Positions 16,319-25,872 of a stretch of DNA of 64,000 nt are shown in pieces (position 1 is the stretch's first letter; each line of letters begins with the position of its first letter). The notes below the pieces were generated by a model, which had not been told where the DNA came from, searched no databases, and saw only the letters and a program-made list of their open reading frames with translations. Origin of the DNA: Brevundimonas fluminis (GTDB lineage: Bacteria; Pseudomonadota; Alphaproteobacteria; Caulobacterales; Caulobacteraceae); NCBI RefSeq assembly GCF_003934285.1, contig NZ_RQWJ01000005.1, positions 62,001 to 126,000 of the forward strand, in the 5' to 3' direction. Made by a program: the position numbers and the translations under genes.

Positions 16319-17416
16319 ATGAAGACCGCCGACTTCGACTTCGACCTGCCCGAGGACCGCATCGCGCTCCGGCCCGCCGAGCCGCGCGATTCCGCGCGTC
16401 TGCTCGTCGTGCGCGACGGGGGGCTGGAAGACCGCGTCGTCCGCGATCTCCCGGACTTCCTGCGGCCCGGCGACGCTCTGGTGTTCAACGATACGCGCGT
16501 AATCCCCGCCCGCATGCCCGGCAGCCGCCACCGCATCGGCGACGACGGACAGACGCTCAGCGTCCCGGTCGAGGCCACCCTGCATCACCGCGACGCGCCG
16601 GACGTCTGGTCGGCTTTCATGAAGCCAGGCAAGCGGATCAAGCCCGGCGACCGTATCGTCTTCGGGACCCAGTGGGATTTCGCCCTGATCTTCGACGGGC
16701 TGGAGGCCGAGGTCGTGTCCAAGGGCGACGACGGCCTGGTCACCCTGCGCTTCGGCCTGTCGGGTCCGGACCTGGACGCGGCGATCCGCGAGATCGGCGT
16801 CATGCCCCTGCCGCCCTATATCTCCGCAAAGCGCGCCGAGGACGACCGCGACCGCGACGACTATCAGACCGTCTATGCCGCCCACGACGGCTCGGTCGCC
16901 GCCCCCACCGCCGGGCTGCATTTCACGCCTGAGCTTCTGGACGCGATCCGGGCCCGGGGGGTCTCAACCCACGCCGTCACCCTGCACGTGGGCGCGGGCA
17001 CCTTCCTGCCGGTCAAGGTCGACGACCTGGCCGAGCACCGCATGCATTCCGAATGGGGCACCGTCCCGGATCACACCGCCGACGCCCTGAACGTCGTGCG
17101 CGCCGCCGGGGGCCGCATCGTCTGCGTCGGCACCACCAGCCTGCGCCTGCTGGAAAGCGCGACGGGCGAGGACGGGGTGATCCGCCCCTTCCACGGCGAC
17201 ACCGCCATCTTCATCACGCCCGGCTACCGCTTCCGCGCCGCCGACGTGCTGATGACCAATTTCCACCTGCCGAAGTCGACCCTGTTCATGCTGGTGTCGG
17301 CCTTCGCGGGTCTGGAGACGATGCGCGCCGCCTATGCGCATGCGGTGGCCTCGGACTACCGGTTTTACTCTTACGGCGACGGAAGCCTGTTGTTCCGAAA
17401 GGACAATCCGGCCTGA
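16319..17416 (+). CDS. queA: S-adenosylmethionine:tRNA ribosyltransferase-isomerase
   Basis: QueA transfers the ribosyl part of SAM to preQ1-modified tRNA to make epoxyqueuosine. The 365-residue protein begins with the family pattern [26 protein letters not shown]. It has [15 protein letters not shown], the motif [12 protein letters not shown] and the C-terminal [19 protein letters not shown] with YRFYSYGD. I chose the ATG at 16319, six codons before the conserved start; upstream extension is not conserved. tgt follows after 122 bp, giving a queA-tgt pair about 9.6 kb from queC-queE-queD. Confidence 0.97.
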   Translation: MKTADFDFDLPEDRIALRPAEPRDSARLLVVRDGGLEDRVVRDLPDFLRPGDALVFNDTRVIPARMPGSRHRIGDDGQTLSVPVEATLHHRDAPDVWSAFMKPGKRIKPGDRIVFGTQWDFALIFDGLEAEVVSKGDDGLVTLRFGLSGPDLDAAIREIGVMPLPPYISAKRAEDDRDRDDYQTVYAAHDGSVAAPTAGLHFTPELLDAIRARGVSTHAVTLHVGAGTFLPVKVDDLAEHRMHSEWGTVPDHTADALNVVRAAGGRIVCVGTTSLRLLESATGEDGVIRPFHGDTAIFITPGYRFRAADVLMTNFHLPKSTLFMLVSAFAGLETMRAAYAHAVASDYRFYSYGDGSLLFRKDNPA

Positions 17417-17419
17417 ACC

Positions 17420-17446
17420 TTACACGCTTCCCGACCAGGCTATAAT
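17420..17446 (+). promoter_or_regulatory. possible sigma-70 promoter for tgt
   Basis: TTACAC (17420-17425) and a perfect TATAAT (17441-17446) are separated by 15 bp. The -10 is striking in this high-GC sequence, although the spacer is short. It would start transcription about 90 nt before tgt. Confidence 0.35.
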
Positions 17447-17462
17447 GGTCACCCACCGCTGA

Positions 17463-17489
17463 TCCGGACTCTCCGGACTCTCCGGACTC
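17463..17489 (+). repeat. three perfect tandem copies of a 9-mer
   Basis: TCCGGACTC is repeated three times without interruption and is followed by AATTTTTTT. It lies between the possible promoter and the start of tgt. Three identical copies can slip during replication, so the copy number may vary between strains. Confidence 0.9.
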
Positions 17490-17538
17490 AATTTTTTTGA
17501 GGGTGCACCCGGTGCCTCTCGTGCCCCTGTGAGACGCC

Positions 17539-18654
17539 TTGCCCTTTCCCTTCGACATCACCGCCACCGACGGCCGCGCCCGCACCGGCGTGCTGAAGAC
17601 GCCCCGCGGGGACATCCGCACGCCCGCCTTCATGCCCGTGGGCACCGCCGCGACGGTCAAGGCGATGACGGTGGATCAGGTGAAGCAGACCGGCGCCGAC
17701 ATCATTCTGGGCAACACCTACCACCTGATGTTGCGGCCCGGGCCGGAGCGGATGGAGAAGCTGGGCGGCCTTCACAGGTTCATGCGCTGGGACAGGCCGA
17801 TCCTGACGGACAGCGGGGGCTTCCAGGTCATGTCCCTGTCGGGCATCTCGAAGCTGACCGAGGAGGCCGTGACCTTCTCCAGCCACGTCGACGGATCGAA
17901 ACACGTCCTGACGCCCGAACGCTCCATCGAGATCCAGGCCGATCGCATCGGCGCCGACATCTCGATGCAGCTGGACGAATGCGTCGCCTGGCCGGCGGAG
18001 GAACGGCGCGCGCGCGAGGGCATGGAGCTGTCGGCGCGCTGGGCCAGACGGTCCAGGGATGCCTTCGGCGCCCGCGAGACCCAGGCCCTGTTCGGAATCC
18101 AGCAGGGCTCGACCTACGAACACCTTCGCCGCGAGAGCTCCGACCGGCTGCGGGAGATCGGCTTCGACGGCTACGCCATCGGCGGCCTGGCCGTCGGAGA
18201 AGGCCATCAGGCCATGTGCGAGGTGCTGGACTACGCCCCCGACATGCTGCCCGCCGACCGGCCCCGCTATCTGATGGGCGTGGGCAAGCCCGTCGATCTG
18301 GTCGAGGCCGTGTGGCGCGGGGTCGACATGTTCGACTGCGTCCTGCCCACCCGCGCAGGCCGTCACGGACAGGCCTGGACATGGGATGGGCCGCTGAATC
18401 TCAAGAACGCCCGTTTCGCCGAGGACGAAAGCCCGCTCGACGCCTCGGTCCCCTGCCCCGCGTCGCAGGAATATTCCCGCGCCTATCTGCACCACCTGAT
18501 CCGGACCGATGAGATTCTGGGCAAGATCCTGCTGACCTGGCACAATCTGGCTTTTTATCAGGTACTTACGGCGGCCATGCGCGAGGCGGTGGCCGCCGGG
18601 CGGTTCGACGGCTTCCGGCGTGACTTCCACGCGCGCCACGCCCCGGCCGGTTAA
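17539..18654 (+). CDS. tgt: queuine/preQ1 tRNA-guanine transglycosylase (variant zinc site)
   Basis: Tgt exchanges guanine 34 of GUN tRNAs for preQ1. The 371-residue TIM-barrel protein has family motifs: [40 protein letters not shown] (with the nucleophile-region Asp), [32 protein letters not shown] and [13 protein letters not shown]. The usual zinc site C-x-C-x2-C before SRAYLRHL is reduced to one cysteine here (Cys306 in [18 protein letters not shown]). The start appears to be TTG at 17539, directly before the conserved [11 protein letters not shown]. The upstream region contains a TATAAT and a triple 9-bp repeat. Confidence 0.94.
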   Translation: MPFPFDITATDGRARTGVLKTPRGDIRTPAFMPVGTAATVKAMTVDQVKQTGADIILGNTYHLMLRPGPERMEKLGGLHRFMRWDRPILTDSGGFQVMSLSGISKLTEEAVTFSSHVDGSKHVLTPERSIEIQADRIGADISMQLDECVAWPAEERRAREGMELSARWARRSRDAFGARETQALFGIQQGSTYEHLRRESSDRLREIGFDGYAIGGLAVGEGHQAMCEVLDYAPDMLPADRPRYLMGVGKPVDLVEAVWRGVDMFDCVLPTRAGRHGQAWTWDGPLNLKNARFAEDESPLDASVPCPASQEYSRAYLHHLIRTDEILGKILLTWHNLAFYQVLTAAMREAVAAGRFDGFRRDFHARHAPAG

Positions 18655-18691
18655 CCGAAACACTCGCGCGTCAGGCTTCATCAGCTTGACA

Positions 18692-18720
18692 AATCGGCGA
18701 TTTATTGGAGAACGCCGATT
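18692..18720 (+). repeat. 8-bp inverted repeat before a small gene
   Basis: AATCGGCG and CGCCGATT are perfectly complementary and separated by 13 nt. TTGACA at 18686-18691 directly abuts the left arm. This is consistent with an operator over a promoter, or with a leader hairpin. It ends 15 nt before the ATG at 18736. Confidence 0.45.
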
Positions 18721-18735
18721 CGGGAGGCGTTCACC

Positions 18736-19107
18736 ATGTCGCTGCAGTCCATCTTCTGTCGACACACCTGGTACTGGTCCGAGCGACATGGCGCGGACCG
18801 CTGCCGTCACTGCGGCAAGCTGTCGGACGGCGACGCCGTTCCGGTCATGCCGGCCCCGACCTTCGACCCCCCGCCCGTCACCGCGCCGCCGGCGCGTCCC
18901 TTCCAGCTGGCCTCCCAGATGCGCGCCCGCACCCTGGTCGAGCGACTGGACATGCTGGCGGACGGCGGCGACCTGACCCGCGACGAGGTCCTGCAGACCG
19001 TGGTCGAGCTGATCGAGGACGGTCAGACCGCGCGGCCGCGCCTGACCGCCGACATGGCGGCCCGCTACTTCGCGGCCCTGGCCGGCGCGCGCCGCCTGCA
19101 CGCCTGA
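18736..19107 (+). CDS. hypothetical protein with N-terminal zinc-ribbon-like motif
   Basis: The 123-residue protein begins MSLQSIFCRHTWYWSERHGADRCRHCGKL. Cys8, His9, Cys23 and Cys26 are spaced like a small treble-clef or zinc-ribbon knuckle. A Pro-rich linker (about 37-55) leads to a helical C-terminal half (ARTLVERLDMLADGGDLTRDEVLQTVVELIEDG). I do not recognise the family. It has a good GGGAGG ribosome-binding site and a perfect 8-bp inverted repeat in its leader. It is convergent with the Pro-rich exported protein. Confidence 0.7.
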   Translation: MSLQSIFCRHTWYWSERHGADRCRHCGKLSDGDAVPVMPAPTFDPPPVTAPPARPFQLASQMRARTLVERLDMLADGGDLTRDEVLQTVVELIEDGQTARPRLTADMAARYFAALAGARRLHA

Positions 19108-19114
19108 CGCGGGC

Positions 19115-19831
19115 TCAGCGGGGGCTGACCCCGTGGCCGATGGCCTCGGCCCGGTCCCGGTCGGCCCCGTCGACGCTGGCGATCCAGACGTGGATGTGGT
19201 TCGGCGCGGCGGACTGGCGGAACAGGTGCTCCAGCGCCCGGCGTCGCCCCTCCTCCATGACGACGACGGTGGTGCGGCCCCCGGCCTCGACCATCTCTCC
19301 ATCGTGGATCGGGAACTGGGCGTTCGGCCCGGCATAGATCATCAGCTGGGCCAGACCGCCCTTGCGCACCGTCCAGACCTGGAAGTCGGGACCGGGTCGG
19401 CCCGCCGTCAGCGTGTAGCCCTCCGGCAGAGTCACGGCGAACGGCAGGGCCTCGAGCTCGGCCCGCGTCAGCGCGCGCGGCGCGGCCGGCGCGGTCGACG
19501 CCGGGGCGGGCGTGGGTGCAGGCGGGGCGCTCGCGGAGGCGGTGGGGCGCGGCTCAGGCGCTGCGGAGACCGGCGCCGGAGTCGCCGGCTGCGGCCGGGT
19601 TTGGGGCTGCGGGGCGGCCTGCGTCGGCGGCGGGGCCGCGGGCTCCGGCTGCGGGACCGTTCGGCTTTCGACCGGCCGGCTCTCCGGCTGCGGCGTCGGA
19701 ACGGTCGCGACGGGACGCGCCGGCATGGCGTTCAGATCGGCGGTGTAGTCCGGCGTCGACTGGGCCGAGACGGCTCCGGCGGCGGCCAGCGTCGACAGGG
19801 CTGCGGAGAGGGCGAAGGCGGTGCGGGTCAT
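19115..19831 (-). CDS. exported Pro/Ala-rich protein with conserved C-terminal domain
   Basis: The 238-residue precursor has a signal peptide (FALSAALSTLAAAGAVSAQ). A low-complexity Pro/Ala/Thr/Gln linker follows at about residues 35-118. A compact C-terminal domain of about 110 residues comes last (LPFAVTLPEGYTLTAGRPGPDFQVWTV, MIYAGPNAQF, RRALEHLFRQSAAPNHIHVWIASVDG). The linker suits a protein spanning part of the periplasm. The C-terminal domain is not recognised. It is followed by the histidine kinase gene upstream on the same strand, with 43 bp between, so co-transcription is possible. Confidence 0.72.
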   Translation of the reverse strand: MTRTAFALSAALSTLAAAGAVSAQSTPDYTADLNAMPARPVATVPTPQPESRPVESRTVPQPEPAAPPPTQAAPQPQTRPQPATPAPVSAAPEPRPTASASAPPAPTPAPASTAPAAPRALTRAELEALPFAVTLPEGYTLTAGRPGPDFQVWTVRKGGLAQLMIYAGPNAQFPIHDGEMVEAGGRTTVVVMEEGRRRALEHLFRQSAAPNHIHVWIASVDGADRDRAEAIGHGVSPR

Positions 19832-19874
19832 GCCGCCAGCTTCCTCCCTTAGCCCTTCCCGGGCAAGCGGGACG

Positions 19875-21605
19875 TCAGGCGGCCGGCAGCTCGATCCAGA
19901 AGGTCGCGCCCGCGCCCGGCGTGGACTCCACCCCGATCACGCCGCCCTGCAGCTCGGTGAGGCGCTTGGCGAGGGCCAGGCCGATGCCGTGACCCTCGAT
20001 CGCCGACCGCTCAAGGCCCAGGCGATTGAACGGCTCGAACAGCTGGGCCTGCTTCTCCGGCGTCAGGCCCGGACCGCGGTCGATGACCTCGATGCGGACG
20101 CCGCGGGGGATGCGCCGCGTGGCGAACCGCACCACGCCGCCCTCGGCCCCGTACTTGACCGCATTGCTGGCCAGGTTGCCGATGACCTGGGCCAGACGCT
20201 GGGAGTCGGCCAGGGCGACCAGACCGTCGCCGGCGCAGTCCATCTCAAAGCGCAGATTGGCCGCCTCGGGGCGCAGGGCGACCGTACGGCGGACGTCCTC
20301 CAGCAGGCCGGGCACGTCGGTGGGGCGCAGGTCGACCTTCACGGCGCCCGCTTCGGCCCGGGCGACGTCCAGCAGGTCGTGAGCCAGCGCCTCGACCTGG
20401 CGCGCGGTGCGCACCATCATGTCGGCCATCTCGGCCTGCTGTTCGGTGACGGGCCCGAGCTGGCCGCCCTTCCAGAGGTCGCCGATCCCGATCACGCCGC
20501 CGATGGGGCTCTTGATCTCGTGGGCCACGTTGGCCAGCAGGCGGGACTTGGCTTCCGAAGCCGCCTCGGCCCGCACGCGCCCGAGACGGGCCCGTTCGGT
20601 CAGGGCGTCGCGCTCCTCAAGCAAGGCCGCGATCAGGAAGATCGGCAGGCAGCCAAGGAAGACCATGGTCTGGGCCATGAGCGCCCGGTCGGCCAGGTCG
20701 ACGTTGGGTCCGCTGAACGGGCCGACCCCGGCCATGGCGCCGCCGACGGCCGTCAGGGTGACGATCACCAGCGCCGCGGCCGTGCCGAGAATGCGCAGAC
20801 GCGCCGCGACCAGGATCATCACCGGGATGATGGCGAACCCCATGGGCGAGCGGATCATCACGAACACGGCGACCGTGACGGCCGCCACCAGAGCCATCAG
20901 CAAGGCGGCCTCGAGGGCCCGCCACGGCCGCTTCAGCACGGCCAGGTGAGGGCGCGTCAGCGACACGCCGAAGGCCCCGAAGACGGCGAGGCCCAGGGCG
21001 TGACCGAACCACCAGGTCTGGAAGGAGGTCAGGGGATCGGCGCCCGCGGTGACCGTCAGCCAGATCGCCGAAAAGGCCGCCGCGGGAATGGGCGCGAGCA
21101 CCGCGCCGGCCATCAGGAAGCGGATGGCGCCGTCCACGGTCGACAGATTCAGGGTCGGGGCGAAGCGGCGCACCAGCACCACCGCGCCCACGATCTCGAT
21201 CATGTTGGCGGCGGTGAACATGACCGACAGGCCCGGCGGATTTCCGGCAAGCACCTCGCCCGCCATGATGCCGACCGCCAGCAGGCCGCCGAGGCACAGG
21301 TCGTACGCCCGGTCCCGGGACGTTCTCAGCCACACCGCGACGGCCAGGCCCCCGGCGCCCCACAGCGCCGCGACCAGACCTGCCGAGCGCGCGAAGTTGA
21401 TCGCCGCGACCACCAGGATCAGCACGCCCATGGCGGTCAGGATCGGCACCAGCGGCTGGGCGAAAAAGGCCGACGCGCCCTGTGCGACCGGTGGCGCCTC
21501 CGCGCGCGAAGGCGCCGCGTCGGACGCGGGTTCGGCGAGGTCGAGCGCGCGGCTCAGGGGCATGGGGAGGTCACTCGGGCGGACGGATGTCCCTGAATGA
21601 ACCAC
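19875..21605 (-). CDS. membrane-bound sensor histidine kinase
   Basis: The 576-residue protein has about six to eight transmembrane helices between residues 45 and 300 (for example PILTAMGVLILVVAAINFA and ALLMALVAAVTVAVFVMI). A HisKA domain follows with the phospho-acceptor in NVAHEIKSPIGGV. The HATPase domain has IGNLASNAVKYG, DRGPGLTP and GHGIGLALAKRL. There is no receiver domain and no response regulator nearby. The helical sensor has no periplasmic domain, so it may sense within the membrane. The start is uncertain: GTG at 21605 has an AGGG motif 5 nt upstream, while an ATG at 21563 is also possible. It lies 8 bp downstream of thiE. Confidence 0.9.
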   Translation of the reverse strand: MVHSGTSVRPSDLPMPLSRALDLAEPASDAAPSRAEAPPVAQGASAFFAQPLVPILTAMGVLILVVAAINFARSAGLVAALWGAGGLAVAVWLRTSRDRAYDLCLGGLLAVGIMAGEVLAGNPPGLSVMFTAANMIEIVGAVVLVRRFAPTLNLSTVDGAIRFLMAGAVLAPIPAAAFSAIWLTVTAGADPLTSFQTWWFGHALGLAVFGAFGVSLTRPHLAVLKRPWRALEAALLMALVAAVTVAVFVMIRSPMGFAIIPVMILVAARLRILGTAAALVIVTLTAVGGAMAGVGPFSGPNVDLADRALMAQTMVFLGCLPIFLIAALLEERDALTERARLGRVRAEAASEAKSRLLANVAHEIKSPIGGVIGIGDLWKGGQLGPVTEQQAEMADMMVRTARQVEALAHDLLDVARAEAGAVKVDLRPTDVPGLLEDVRRTVALRPEAANLRFEMDCAGDGLVALADSQRLAQVIGNLASNAVKYGAEGGVVRFATRRIPRGVRIEVIDRGPGLTPEKQAQLFEPFNRLGLERSAIEGHGIGLALAKRLTELQGGVIGVESTPGAGATFWIELPAA

Positions 21606-21612
21606 AGGTTCC

Positions 21613-22275
21613 CTAACGATCCCCTGCGATCCCGGTCAGCGCTCGATCGAACGCCCGAACCGCCGCGGCCGGACCTTCCGGATGCTTCCAGACCGCCGCG
21701 CTGACGGCCACGAAGTCCGCGCCCGCCCGCGCCAGATCGCCGGCGTTGTCCGGGGTGATCCCGCCGATGGCGACGCAGGGCACCTCCATGGTCTCCTGCC
21801 AGATGGTCAGGATCTCCGGGTCGGGGCGGTGGGTCGTCTCCTTCGTCGCCGTGGGGAAGAAGGCGCCGAAGGCGACGTAGTCGGCCCCCGCCTCCGCGGC
21901 TTCCATCGCCAGATGCCGGCTGTCGTGGCAGGTCGCGCCGATCATGGCGTGAGGCCCCATCAGCCGGCGGGCCTGCGCCACAGGGGCGTCGCCCTGACCC
22001 ACATGGACGCCGTCGCAGCCCAAAGCGGCCGCCAGATCCGGCCGGTCGTTCAGGATCACGGCCACCCCCCGCGCCCGGGCGATCGGCCCCAGCCGCCGGA
22101 CGGCCCGCTCGATCGCCGCGTCAGAAGCCGGCTTGAGGCGGATCTGCAGGGCCGCCACGTCGCCGGCGTCCAGCGCCGCTTCCAGCAGGTCGGCGAACCC
22201 TTCGAGATCGTCGATCGCCGACGGGGTGATGAGATACAGGCGACACGCCGGACGGGCGACGGGGGGGCGGGACAT
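21613..22275 (-). CDS. thiE: thiamine phosphate synthase
   Basis: ThiE joins 4-amino-2-methyl-5-hydroxymethylpyrimidine diphosphate and the thiazole phosphate to make thiamine monophosphate. The 220-residue TIM barrel starts at the ATG at 22275 just before [10 protein letters not shown]. It shows ALQIRLK in place of the usual LQLR-x-[59 protein letters not shown] in pieces, and [11 protein letters not shown]. It may be a divergent copy of the TenI/ThiE family, since the first helix region is atypical. It lies 8 bp before the kinase gene. Confidence 0.88.
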   Translation of the reverse strand: MSRPPVARPACRLYLITPSAIDDLEGFADLLEAALDAGDVAALQIRLKPASDAAIERAVRRLGPIARARGVAVILNDRPDLAAALGCDGVHVGQGDAPVAQARRLMGPHAMIGATCHDSRHLAMEAAEAGADYVAFGAFFPTATKETTHRPDPEILTIWQETMEVPCVAIGGITPDNAGDLARAGADFVAVSAAVWKHPEGPAAAVRAFDRALTGIAGDR

Positions 22276-22306
22276 GATCCGCCGATGCGCCGCGCCCGCT
22301 CCGCGG

Positions 22307-24193
22307 TCAATCCCCACGTGAGGCCGGGGGCGAAAAGTCCAGCCGCGCCACCTCATGCACTCCCCGTCCGTCCAGCCGACCTTCCACCAGCTCGTAGCCC
22401 AGAAGGGCGAACATGCGGTCTCCGAGGAAGATCGGCCGCGCATCGCCGTACCAATCCACGCACGATGCCCGGCAGCCGTCGTCGAAGCCTCTGCGCCGCG
22501 CTCCGCCCAGCGCGCCGAGGCCCGTGAGAGTCGCCCCTTCCCGGCGGACGAAGATCATGGAAACCCGTTCGGTCAGGTCCGCGGACGGATCCCGGCTCCA
22601 GTCGATCAGCGGCAGGGCCAAGGCGCCGCGCCGGCCGCCCGCGCCCGGGTCGCTTCTGAAGAAGAAGCCGTGACTGCGGGACTCCGCTTCGGCGCCTTCC
22701 AGACCGGACAGTCTGGCTGCGATCCGCCCCTCCTCAGACAGGTCCACCAGGTTCAGGGTCGTATGTTCGTGCCCGGTCACGACGAGGGCGTCCGTCCCGA
22801 CGGGCTCGATCCGCCCCATGCGGCCGGTCATGTCCAGCCGGGTCACGCCGTGGCCGTCCAGTGAGGCCACCAGAAGGACGCTCTTCCTTTCCCCGAGGTC
22901 GGCGCCGATCAGCAGATGGTCGCCCACGAAGCGGTTCCGGATCGACCAGGAATCGCCGACCTGATCGTGCAGGCGGCGCATCTCGGGATCGCGCACGACG
23001 CCGGATCCGTCGCCGAACCGATGGAGCGGGAGCTGCAGCAGATGCAGGCTTCCGGCCGCGCCTCCCGGCCACATCGCATCGCCGGTCCCCTCGTCGGCGA
23101 TGAGAACCTCCAGCGCCCCGGCCCGCTCCCTGAACGAGAACTGGTCGACGGGCATGCCCCGGGCGGCGATCGCCTGCGGAGCGCCCTCCGCCAAGGGAAG
23201 CCGCACCAGCGTCGCGGGAGTCGCCGCACGCCACGATCCTCGTGGACCCGGGCGAGCGGCCCACAGGTAGAGGGCGTCGGCCGAGGCGTAGAAGGTCCGC
23301 GCGTCTCCGCCGACGACGCCGCGCGCGCGACAGTCGAGCGGCACGCTGCCGACGTCGCAAACCGTCACGGCATGAAGGACCTGGGCCTCGAGGGGCGACG
23401 CGCGGTCCGCGGCGGAGAGATGAATGTCGCGGGGGCCGGCGATGGTGCGCCAAGGGGCGTCGCGGTCCGCGCTCCAGCGCCGCATCGCGGGCAGCACGTC
23501 TTCGGCCAGGACGCGGTCAGATCTCCGCCGACGCACCTCCAGCGGCAGAGGCGCGTAGAGGACGAGCCGGTCGCCGATCAATCGACTGGCGAAGTTGCCG
23601 CTCGAGTAGTAATCGGCCGTCCGGATCTGGTGCGCGTCGCGGAAGGCGAGGCGGCCCTCGGGAGAGAGGTCGAAGCGCACGATCTCCGTTGCCCCGGCCA
23701 GGTAGTCGTAGCCGATGACCAGGGCATGGTCGCCCGCCAGCAGAAGCTCGTCGTACCAGGCGCCGCGAGCGTCGGCGCCCGGTGGGAAGGCGTCGATCCG
23801 GTCGATCGCGCGCATGCCGCCGTCGGCCGTCGAGATGGTGAAGAGACGGCCGCGCCTCAGCACGACCAGGAGATCCCCCCGCGCCTTGACCAAGCCGCCC
23901 TCGTCGACGCCGACCTCCTGCACGTTCGTGATGGACGAGTCTTCCGAGTATCCGGCATCCGGCGGCGCCGCGGCGGCCTCCGAGGCGAACATATGCAACT
24001 CGACCGCCTCATCGGTGTGCTGCCGCGCCGAAGCGTCCAGCAGATCCGACCTCCTCTGCAGGAAGCCCTCGAGGTCGGCGACGTCGGCGAAGGCCGGGAG
24101 CGAAGGTCCCCGATCGGCCCGCGACGCCGCTCCTGCCGCCGCGCCGGCGACCGCCGCCGCCAACGTGAGCGCGAGGCTCGCCAGTGGTTTCAT
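22307..24193 (-). CDS. exported beta-propeller domain protein (PF09826-like)
   Basis: The 628-residue precursor has a signal peptide ([20 protein letters not shown]). It then resembles the secreted beta-propeller family typified by archaeal and bacterial C-terminal propeller proteins: STTNVQ-like [35 protein letters not shown], and repeated strands such as [12 protein letters not shown] and [13 protein letters not shown]. Several CDVGSV/C...C pairs could form disulfides in the periplasm. The role of the family is unknown. I chose the ATG at 24193 because the signal peptide follows. The bfd gene is divergent, 130 bp away. Confidence 0.8.
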   Translation of the reverse strand: MKPLASLALTLAAAVAGAAAGAASRADRGPSLPAFADVADLEGFLQRRSDLLDASARQHTDEAVELHMFASEAAAAPPDAGYSEDSSITNVQEVGVDEGGLVKARGDLLVVLRRGRLFTISTADGGMRAIDRIDAFPPGADARGAWYDELLLAGDHALVIGYDYLAGATEIVRFDLSPEGRLAFRDAHQIRTADYYSSGNFASRLIGDRLVLYAPLPLEVRRRRSDRVLAEDVLPAMRRWSADRDAPWRTIAGPRDIHLSAADRASPLEAQVLHAVTVCDVGSVPLDCRARGVVGGDARTFYASADALYLWAARPGPRGSWRAATPATLVRLPLAEGAPQAIAARGMPVDQFSFRERAGALEVLIADEGTGDAMWPGGAAGSLHLLQLPLHRFGDGSGVVRDPEMRRLHDQVGDSWSIRNRFVGDHLLIGADLGERKSVLLVASLDGHGVTRLDMTGRMGRIEPVGTDALVVTGHEHTTLNLVDLSEEGRIAARLSGLEGAEAESRSHGFFFRSDPGAGGRRGALALPLIDWSRDPSADLTERVSMIFVRREGATLTGLGALGGARRRGFDDGCRASCVDWYGDARPIFLGDRMFALLGYELVEGRLDGRGVHEVARLDFSPPASRGD

Positions 24194-24323
24194 GAAATCC
24201 CTCCGTCGAGGAAGCTCAGCCGCAGTCCGTGGCGAATGGATGGCGCGCCCATGCGAACGACTTGCAATCGTCGGAACGAACCTGTTAAAGCGAACCAGTC
24301 GCATCTTGATCGAGTTCGCCCGC

Positions 24324-24509
24324 GTGTACGTCTGCAACTGCAACGGTCTTCGCCAGCGTGACGTCCGGCAGGCCATCGAGGCCGGGGCGACGCGTCCGCG
24401 CGACGTCTTCGCTCGCCACAAGTGCCAGGCCCAGTGCGCCAAGTGCGTATGCGACATGCGGAAGATGATCGACGAGACCTGTCGGGCCTACGCCATGGCG
24501 GCGGAATAG
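24324..24509 (+). CDS. bfd: bacterioferritin-associated ferredoxin
   Basis: Bfd is a small [2Fe-2S] protein that reduces the ferric core of bacterioferritin to release iron. From GTG at 24324 the 61-residue product reads VYVCNCNGLRQRDVRQAIE. Cys4 and Cys6 form the first pair, and a second group lies in HKCQAQCAKCVCDM, giving the C-x-C...C-x2-C arrangement of the BFD domain. A TTG 18 nt upstream is an alternative start. bfr follows after 130 bp. The pairing of bfd and bfr is widespread. Confidence 0.9.
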   Translation: MYVCNCNGLRQRDVRQAIEAGATRPRDVFARHKCQAQCAKCVCDMRKMIDETCRAYAMAAE

Positions 24510-24547
24510 GCGCTTCCGACTTTCACTCGCATTTTCAATGTGATGAG

Positions 24548-24569
24548 AAGTGTTCGCAGGTGAACACTT
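24548..24569. promoter_or_regulatory. perfect 8-bp palindrome upstream of bfr
   Basis: AAGTGTTC and GAACACTT are perfect inverted repeats separated by 6 nt (GCAGGT). The palindrome is 71 nt before the bfr start, in an AT-richer stretch. It is a strong candidate operator for an iron- or redox-responsive regulator. It does not match the alphaproteobacterial Irr or Fur consensus I know. Confidence 0.55.
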
Positions 24570-24639
24570 CCTCTGGGCGCGTGTTATCCTGTCGTGACTC
24601 GAGGCCCTCCCCGGCCGACCCGCATCAAGGACAGCGCTC

Positions 24640-25140
24640 ATGAAGGCCGACCCCGCGATCATCCGCACGCTCAACGCGGTGCTGACCAACGAGCTGACGG
24701 CGGTCAATCAGTACTTTCTGCACGCCCGCATGTTCGAAAGCTGGGGCCTGAAGCATCTCGGCAAGGTGATCTACGACGAGAGCATCGGCGAGATGAAGCA
24801 CGCCGACATGCTGATCAAGCGGGTGCTGTTTCTCGACGGCCTGCCGAACCTGCAGGACCTGCATAAGCTGAAGATCGGCGAAACCGTGGTCGAATGCCTG
24901 GGCGCCGACCTGCAGCTGGAACGCGGCGGGCGCGAGACCCTGATCGCCGGAATCGCCCAGTTCGAGGAGGCCCGCGACTACGTGAGCCGCGAGATCCTGC
25001 AGCACATCCTGTCGGACACCGAGGAGCACATCGACTTCCTCGAGAACCAGTTCAAGCTGATCGAGATGATGGGCGAGCCGAACTACATCCAGTCGTCGCT
25101 GGGCGAGATCGGGCCGGACGGATCGGCGACGGGGAAGTGA
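24640..25140 (+). CDS. bfr: bacterioferritin
   Basis: Bfr forms a 24-subunit haem-containing shell that oxidises and stores iron. The 166-residue protein has Glu18, Glu51 and His54 of the ferroxidase centre (NELTAVNQYF; EMKHADMLIKR) and the haem-ligand Met52. Further ligands lie in LGADLQLE and DTEEHIDFLE. AAGGA before the ATG fixes the start. A palindromic sequence lies in the gap from bfd. The stop is 6 bp from the convergent ABC permease gene. Confidence 0.96.
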   Translation: MKADPAIIRTLNAVLTNELTAVNQYFLHARMFESWGLKHLGKVIYDESIGEMKHADMLIKRVLFLDGLPNLQDLHKLKIGETVVECLGADLQLERGGRETLIAGIAQFEEARDYVSREILQHILSDTEEHIDFLENQFKLIEMMGEPNYIQSSLGEIGPDGSATGK

Positions 25141-25146
25141 TCCCCG

Positions 25147-25872
25147 TCACCTGACCTCCCGCGCGCTGAGGTGGCTCAGGGCGAGGATCAGGACCAGGGC
25201 CCCCAGCCCGCCGCCCAGACCGAGGGCCACATTCACGCGCCACGCCTCGGTCGCCAGCATGTTCACCGGCATCTGCCAAGGGAAGAAGACGCCCGCCTCG
25301 GCCGCCGTCGCGACGACGGAGAAGAAGGTGCCGCCGATGCCGATCGCGAGGGCGGGCACGAAGCTGGCGAACCGCATGGCGGTCCAGAACTGGATCGCCG
25401 TCAGCAGGATCGCCGCAAGCCACATGCGCCCCACGACGGTGAGATGCTGCATCAGGGCGAGATCGCCGGTCGGCTCGAGCACCGGTTTGATCGTTGCGGC
25501 AGCCCGGACGGCGCCCCAGGTCACGGCGAGGTTGAGCAGGCTCATGGCGGCGACGAGGAGCAGCACGCACGCGGCCTTGGCGGCATAGGTCGTCCACCGC
25601 GGTCGAGGCAGGGCGCGCAGATGATCCCAGGCCTTCGGCCCATGCTCCATGTGCGCGACCAGCGCCGTCAGGGCGGTCACGCTCATGGGCAGCATGAAGA
25701 AGGCCCATATGCCGGCCGAACTGCCCATCCACATCTCCCATGCCATGGGCGCCTTTCCGCGCAACATGTTGAAGAAGATGAAGACGCCGATCAGGCAGGG
25801 CGCGGCGACGGCCAGCAGCAGGGCCAGCGAGCGGTTCAGCTTGCGGGCCTCTACGATCAGGGCGGTCAGCAT
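25147..25872 (-). CDS. ABC-2 type transporter permease
   Basis: The 241-residue protein has about six transmembrane helices, beginning with KLNRSLALLLAVAAPCLIGVFIFF, and belongs to the ABC-2 permease class related to lantibiotic-immunity permeases (MALVAHMEHGPKAWDHLRALP is the typical cytoplasmic loop after helix 2). It partners the ATPase encoded upstream; their stop and start codons share one base (TGATG). The pair would export an unknown hydrophobic substrate or peptide. The gene is convergent with bfr. Confidence 0.88.
   Translation of the reverse strand: MLTALIVEARKLNRSLALLLAVAAPCLIGVFIFFNMLRGKAPMAWEMWMGSSAGIWAFFMLPMSVTALTALVAHMEHGPKAWDHLRALPRPRWTTYAAKAACVLLLVAAMSLLNLAVTWGAVRAAATIKPVLEPTGDLALMQHLTVVGRMWLAAILLTAIQFWTAMRFASFVPALAIGIGGTFFSVVATAAEAGVFFPWQMPVNMLATEAWRVNVALGLGGGLGALVLILALSHLSAREVR

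Noticed and set aside
19821..21596. Long open frame on the plus strand opposite the histidine kinase
   Set aside because: The opposite strand codes for a clear kinase. Long antisense frames are common at this GC content, and the protein is low-complexity without domains.
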